Shown here: one piece after another, positions 58,217 through 64,000 of the stretch | How positions within the stretch are numbered: the stretch's first letter is position 1 | Layout: every line of letters starts with the position of its first letter | Source of the DNA: Coffea arabica | Taxonomy: Eukaryota; Streptophyta; Magnoliopsida; Gentianales; Rubiaceae | Assembly: GCF_036785885.1 (NCBI RefSeq) | Contig: NC_092314.1 | Span: 13,413,638-13,477,637, forward strand | Direction of reading: 5' to 3' | DNA: 64,000 nucleotides | Made by a program: the position numbers and the translations under genes | Notes under the pieces: generated by a model | Told to the model about the DNA's origin: nothing | Database searches by the model: none | The model's input: only the letters and a program-made list of their open reading frames with translations

Positions 58217-60400
58217 TTAACACATGAACTTGAATGATAATAAAACAGGAGGTTTGACAAGAAAAATTCTTAAAATTTGAATATCACCCATCAACGCATC
58301 TCTTACCTTTATTTTGCGGAGTGGTAAAGCAACCATATTTTCAATGTATCCTTTCATGTGATAAATCTCATCCCAATTATAGTAGTTCAACCTCGAAAGT
58401 GGTGTCTGCACTTTTTTAGGCGTTTGTTCTTCATCATCATCAATAGAGGGTTCAACACGAGAGTTTGACTGTACTTGGGACAAGACCCATGTATAGAGGT
58501 CTGGGAAAGAGCACCAACGGAGACGCTGTTATCATCCATATGAAAAACAAGTGAGAAACCCATCAAGATCCCTAGGAAATGATACATATGGTTAAGATCA
58601 TTCTGAAACTTATTTTGTGGACGAAATGATGTATCAGATATAGTAGAGAATGGTGTTACAACAGACGTATAGCCAAATACAGGTATAGGAGTAGGCATCT
58701 CACTGAAATAAACCTCCAAAAAGTGGTACAGTGAGAGGTGTGAAGAAAGTTTCAGTGTGAGGAAAGTGAGTGTCAATAGATGGGTCGTATCCGGACAATG
58801 ATGAAACTTGCATTATGTCTGTGTCCAGCACATCAACAGCATGCGTGGAGGTGTCCCCTTTGCGACGCCCAACTGCTTGTTTCCCATCAAGGATCTCTCT
58901 AAGTAGATGCTAGACAAGCATCTGAAAAGAGGCAGTACGAAAGATAAATCGGCCAACATCTTGATGATTGAATGGACCAACTACCATTTTATGTTCTAAA
59001 TTCAAGTACTGTAATACTCCAAATGCCTCTTAACAAATCGCTGTTAGTCCCGAATGAGCACACTGCGCAGGATTTGTGGAATCGAGGTATATTTCACAGT
59101 TCGATCCAATCTGAAATAGAGAATCAACCTAAAAAAAAATAGAATTTTGGGTATTGTAGTCATTTTATATGTTAATAAACAAATATATAATAACATATGA
59201 TTAGATAAAAAGTTAAATATTAAACAATTTATCAAATAATCAAATTGTCCCCCATCTACTCGATGAGCATCATCTCGGGTCTGTTGTAAAACAGGAGATG
59301 TCATATAGTGAACAGTAATATTTTGATATCATACAAAATACTCATCCGTAAGTATCATCGAATCGCATTGATAGCCACTGACAATCGATTGAGTACGATA
59401 CTCCCAATATTGCACTCAATAACTATGGTATTGGATCCAATCCTTCCCGAAATGACCTAATTAATCAAAATAATATAATTTCTTATCTATATTTGTGTCA
59501 ATGAAGACAGGTATCGACTGATACATCCCAAACTGTCGTAGTATCCGTTGTGAAAGGTGAAATTCGACAATTTTTCAATATATCAACAGAACTACTGACC
59601 ACAATATATATTGTCCGGCTAAGCAATATGTAGGAAGGAATACAATAAAGTCAACAGAGTAAGACTTCCAAATAAACTATAGCAATGAGAATGTGAAATT
59701 TAAATGTAATAGAAAATACATAATAACAGTACGATAGCAAAATTGTATATCAGTTGAGTACCTTGTCGAGTCCCATCTTGGTAAATGCATCACAAAATAA
59801 TGACACGACATGTAACGGTACGTATTTAGTCGTACATTCACTTAGTGACCGCCTCTAGGAAAATCATTTCCCTGTACAAGAGAAACTAGCACAGTAGAGC
59901 GAATCTTGGGTATCCTTTCCGATGTCCATAATTGTTAAAAATACGAATTATTCACACGAAATTAATAATGGATTCGACTAAAATACAAACATTCAACCAT
60001 CCCAAAATTATGTACCCAATACTTGTAAAGGCATATATGGCCCAACTATATAGTTTGTGATCGCGTAAGATGCTTTATAGAGTCGAGAGTACAAACAGGC
60101 AAGTATGGCGCTGCCCCAACCGAAATGATCAGACCCTCTATTTCTTGTAAGTAATCCAATCAATAGCAACTTACAACATTTTCATAGGTGTCGGCAAACA
60201 GTTGTCTAATAAATAAGATTAAAATGTAATACCGAATATACTATCGTACTAATTTCTTTAGTGCATCATTTGGAAGAAATTAGCGCAAAAAGTCGAATAT
60301 TGGCATAAGTTTCAACCTTTCATCCTTGAAATGAAAGGTCTCAGGCCTAAAGTCTAAAAGTTCCTTGATCAAATCTTTCTCACGTGCAAGATTTATTTAC
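58217..60400 (-). pseudogene. Plant mobile domain (PMD) protein relic, related to MAIN/PP7-long-form-like and MULE-borne genes
   Basis: Minus-strand pieces in several frames match the plant mobile domain in order. They are SDHFGWGSAILACLYSRLYK (about 60130-60060; family form about YSWGSAVLAWLYRELC), VEFHLSQRILRQFGMYQSIP (about 59560-59500) and QYWEYRTQSIVSG with DEYFVxYQNITVHYM (about 59420-59290). In-frame stops and frame changes separate the pieces, so it is dead. Two open frames at 58217-58483 and 58387-58776 may be the decayed C-terminal tail. Functional relatives act in gene silencing and meristem maintenance, or ride in Mutator-like elements. Confidence 0.7.
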
Positions 60401-60807
60401 CTTCCTTTCTTTTGTTATTTATGTAACAAAATTTTTAAAAATCATAAACTACCATTTCACTTGCTAAAATAAAAATATTTCTAGATCACTTTGTTCACTT
60501 CAAAAAATCATTATAAAAAGCAATTTCTTATAGTACTATCATATCATAATGTTGTATCCCATAAAAGTATAAATTTGAAAAATAAAAATGACATTCGAAA
60601 AGAAATACACTTGCGCCAATTTAACTCTATGTGCTCAAAATCGATTTCTTATAAGTTTTATATTTTTTTTCAACATCTTCTCAATCCTTGTCCAGACTAT
60701 TAAATTGTACCAATCATTGTAAAAATTAACTCAAAATAAGCAAATAAATCATATCCTACTTTATTGCAATCACAAAAAATAAAAGATAGACAAAATTAAA
60801 TTCATTA
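60401..60807. other. Intergenic DNA, no feature recognised
   Basis: AT-rich sequence with no coding signal. Confidence 0.5.
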
Positions 60808-61119
60808 CTTCCTCCGTCCCACTTTGATAGTCCTGTTTTCCTTTTTCGTCTGTCCCAAATTGTAATCCACTTTCCAATTGAAGAATGTAGTTATATTTTA
60901 ATTTTTCTAAAATACCCTTATTCAATGTAAGTTGTAATTACTATAAACTTACCTCATTTAATGAGAGTTTATTCTTTTTTTACCATCAATTCAAGTTCCC
61001 ATTAATATGAGGGTATTTTGAAAAATAGCTACCTAAATTGATTGTTTCAACAAAATTAACTACTTTTTCTTAAACTGTGTGAAAAAAGAACCAGGACTAT
61101 CAAAGTGGGACGGATGGAG
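60808..61119. mobile_element. Stowaway-like MITE, 312 bp
   Basis: The termini form a long inverted repeat: left CCGTCCCACTTTGATAGTCC and right its exact inverse, with small differences at the outermost bases. TA flanks are at 60806-60807 and 61120-61121. It is a good match to plant Stowaway (mariner-type) MITEs and better preserved than the copy at 6819-7230. Confidence 0.9.
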
Positions 61120-61394
61120 TATAATTTAGAAATAAAATATTGCATAGTCATCCAAAAAATGATTAAGAGAAAATGATGGAAAAAAAAAAGAAAGAGAAAA
61201 AAGTGACATTTATTTCTTGTAAATTTTTTTAAAAATCCATTTATTTGATATGTGAATTATGTGTCAATTGAGGGTTACTATAGTCTTTTTCACAATTATT
61301 AGGGAAGGTAAGTGATATTTCAAAAACCTTAGGAGTATCAAGCGATATTAGGAGGAACCTAAAGGGAGGTTTCTGATATTCTACACTTAATGCT

Positions 61395-62190
61395 TTTATC
61401 ATTCTGGTGATGTTTTATTGTACTATTCTAATTTACTAAGCAAGATGGAAATTAGAAATTTTAGGATAATGTGAGGGAACGTGTTTAGAAGGTGAATTTG
61501 CCAACATTTAATGTTACATACTGTGGTTAATTTATTATTTTTCTAATGCATGACTACTAATGTTTGAAATGCATTAGCTCTATCTCTATCTTTAAGGGGG
61601 GGGAAATCAAGCGTAAATAATCAGTACTTGCTAATTGAAAATTTAGGATTTTGGCCTTTTTTTGGTGATTTTTTTTTTCTGATCTTTGCTTTTTTTGGTG
61701 ATAATCATTATTTATTTCAGCCATCGTATGGTTAGGGCAGATGGTTTATTTAGATATCAAGAGTGTTTTAGAAGTCCCTATACTTTGTTTGTTTAAACCA
61801 CTATGGAGTTATCCTATCCTTTGTAAAATAATTGTTAAAACATGTAATCAATGTTTAGTACTTAATCATAATGTTTGAAAATAGTGTTGCAGTGCTTAAC
61901 AAGAGTCTTAGAAGATCCATTGGTACTCAACCTGCCCTCGAACACAACACCCTTGAGTTCACAAGAAGAAACCTGCCAAAACTACTCTTAGATGTTCTTG
62001 CAAACCTGAAGTGTTATGCACTTGCTATAGAAGTATAGGATGATGTGCTAACCTAAAATGTTATTCTAGTAGGAAGATACATGCCAAAATTACTCTTAAA
62101 TGGGGAATGGTTTATGGATGGTAATATACAATTTTTAAAGTTTTTATTACTTCCCGTCTGTTTGAACATAATTTTGCAGTCACACTTCAT
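61395..62190 (+). repeat. Tandem segmental duplication, unit 1 (about 0.8 kb)
   Basis: Shared order of blocks with unit 2 at 62191-62910: 'cattctggtgatgt', 'tttgccaacatttaatgt', 'gcatgactrctaatgtttga', 'tttagatatcaa' with 'gttttagaagtccctatact', and 'agaggcttagaag/agagtcttagaag'. The offset is about 797 bp. The duplicated content is non-coding or an unrecognised relic. Confidence 0.8.
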
Positions 62191-62910
62191 GTTTTTCGCA
62201 TTCTGGTGATGTATATTGTAGTATCTCATTTTACCAAGTAACATGGAAATTGAAAATTTTAGGATGATCTGAGGAAACGTATTTAGTAGGTGGATTTGCC
62301 AACATTTAATGTCACATATTGTAGTTCTATTGCATGACTGCTAATGTTTGAAATGCATTTGCCCGTCTCTATCTTTAGGGAATAAAAATCAAGTATAAAC
62401 CATTAGCACTGACTAATTGAAAGAGTAGGTTTTTGGCCTTTTGATGGCTTTTTTTCTTACATTTGCTTTATTCATTCAACTTGGATAGAGCTATCATAGT
62501 CTTGATTTAAGCTATTGTATGGTTAGGGTAGGTGCATTATTTAGATATCAACAATGTTTTAGAAGTCCCTATACTTTGTTTAAACCATTATGAATTAATT
62601 TTATACTCTCTAAAGTAGTTGTTAAAACATATAATCAGTGTTTTGTATATAATCGCAATGCTTGAAAATAGTGTTACAGTGCTCAGCAAGAGGCTTAGAA
62701 GATTTGTTGATGTTCTATCTACCCCCGAACACAATATCCTTGAATTACAAAAAGAGACTTGCCAAAATTACTTTCAAAAGTTCTTGTGAACTTGAAGTGT
62801 TATGCATTTGTTATAAAGATATAAACGCTTTATTCAAGAATAGAGTCGATGGTTTACATCACTTGGGAAGTGAACACATGCGTAATATATCATTCTAATT
62901 GACTCCTAAG
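62191..62910 (+). repeat. Tandem segmental duplication, unit 2
   Basis: Second copy of the unit at 61395-62190, diverged by many substitutions and small indels. The frame at 62662-62898 lies here. It has no counterpart open in the same frame in unit 1, so I do not call it a gene. Confidence 0.8.
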
Positions 62911-63971
62911 ATAAAGCAACTTCTCTTGTATGTTTCAGAAGGGGATCAAAGTAGGCGAAGTGGCACCATTGCTTTTTTTTTTTTTGTTTTATGATTCTCT
63001 GCACAAAGAATGTGAAGTGGCAACATAGTTTTTGTTTTTTTTTTTTTTTGTGTTGGATCTCTGTACAAATAATAGAGATTACACCAAGTGCTGCATGCTG
63101 ATCATGATTAGGACAACGATATTTGGGATTGTGGCCCAATAAAACACCCTACCTAGACTTTTGATAGACCAATATTAAATTTGTGATAGCATAAAACAAA
63201 GCCGTTGTTGATTGCTATTTTTCCAAAGTACTTTGTTTCTTTTTTCTTATTAATTTTGGAAATAATGGGATGGATACAATGTATTCATGACATTTTCAAG
63301 TTAATATCTAACTGCTTGCTATTTTTTTAAAATATCTTGTGCAACAAAATCCATGTCTAACAATAACTGAAGACTGTCTTTTATTGGTGCATCTTTGTTT
63401 TAGCGAATTGTTTTCCTTAATCCTTTTTAACAGCTCTAAATTGTATTTACATTTTCTAGCTACATCAATATTCAAGCATAAATGCTAAAATCAAACGAAA
63501 GATACCTGATATCACACTATAAAAGAATGACTATAATTTAATTTACCATTTTTTCTTTAGTTCAAATGAAATCCTTTGGTATTATTCATTTTTGGAATTG
63601 AGTACTATTATTTTCATGTCATAATAGGATCTATCATAGATTAATGCTTAGTTCATAATTACCAAAATACGTAATTTATAAGTCGTTGAGCATACATTCA
63701 ATTTTTTCACCGTCTATTTTTGGTTCATATATTGTTTCCACTTAGTTTTCCTAAGGTTTAAATTAATACACATTTTTCTCATATACCATTCCCAACTATT
63801 AATCCTATACTGGGCATACAACCTCCTATCTCTACTGTGCAAAGCGCGATTTATACCTCCTAGTCTAGCAAAAGGTAGGAATGCTTGTGATGTATTTGCC
63901 AATTTTGATGTCTTGGCTTGGTAGAAAGGGAAAAGATAGAGGTTTACTATATTGTCAAGAATGGCAAGTGA
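62911..63971. other. Intergenic DNA, no feature recognised
   Basis: AT-rich sequence. Two T-rich segments near 62965 and 63035 are followed by similar phrases ('tctctgcacaaagaatg' and 'tctctgtacaaataatag'), suggesting a small local duplication. Confidence 0.45.
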
Positions 63972-64000
63972 TATACCCTCCGCTCCAAATATAACTATGT
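63972..64000 (+). mobile_element. Possible left end of a MITE cut by the window edge
   Basis: 'taccctccgctccaaatata' resembles the CTCCCTCCGTTCCAAA terminus of plant Stowaway-like MITEs. The remainder lies outside the window. Confidence 0.35.

Noticed and set aside
62662..62898. 78-codon + strand frame in the tandem duplication
   Set aside because: The other copy of the duplication is not open in the same frame, and no family was recognised.

Overview
The window is nuclear DNA of a flowering plant, most likely a eudicot. Evidence: genes with many GT-AG introns, AT-rich intergenic DNA, Stowaway-type MITEs, a Ty1/copia element primed by initiator tRNA-Met, tRNA-derived SINEs, a UGT73-type glycosyltransferase and a plant-type KU70 with a C-terminal SAP domain. 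The species cannot be fixed from the sequence alone. No bacterial features, tRNA genes, rRNA genes or CRISPR arrays were seen.

Three apparently intact genes were found. (1) KU70 on the + strand, 13698-33859: 19 exons whose phases all agree, encoding 627 residues. The coding part is 1.9 kb but the gene covers 20 kb, because its introns hold several transposons. (2) A single-exon UDP-glycosyltransferase on the - strand, 37993-39456: 487 residues, UGT73-like, with an intact PSPG box. (3) An importin-beta-like nuclear import receptor of the SAD2/importin-7/8 type on the - strand, 44622-54787: 22 exons, 1034 residues. KU70 serves DNA end joining and telomere maintenance, SAD2 serves nuclear import, and the UGT serves specialised metabolism. 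They do not form a functional cluster.

Layout. 1-13.5 kb is a gene-poor transposon graveyard: a SINE, a 1.47-kb solo LTR with target duplication, a Stowaway MITE, two Mutator-like inverted-repeat elements and several small repeats. 13.7-33.9 kb is KU70. Its intron 2 holds a terminal-inverted-repeat element that captured part of a chloroplast 2-oxoglutarate/malate translocator gene. Its intron 11 holds a very young Ty1/copia element on the - strand, whose LTRs differ at 1 of 260 sites and whose reverse transcriptase core is deleted. Its intron 16 holds another TIR element. 34-38 kb has a rearranged SINE-like repeat and further inverted-repeat elements. 38-42 kb has the UGT gene with a 1.67-kb long-TIR element about 410 bp upstream of its start codon. 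44.6-55 kb is SAD2 with its telo-box-rich 5' region. 55-64 kb holds decayed gene pieces (hAT transposase, trehalose-6-phosphate phosphatase, plant mobile domain protein), a MITE and a tandem segmental duplication.

Exon coordinates were worked out by hand from splice sites, reading-frame continuity and remembered family sequences. No alignment or transcript evidence was available.
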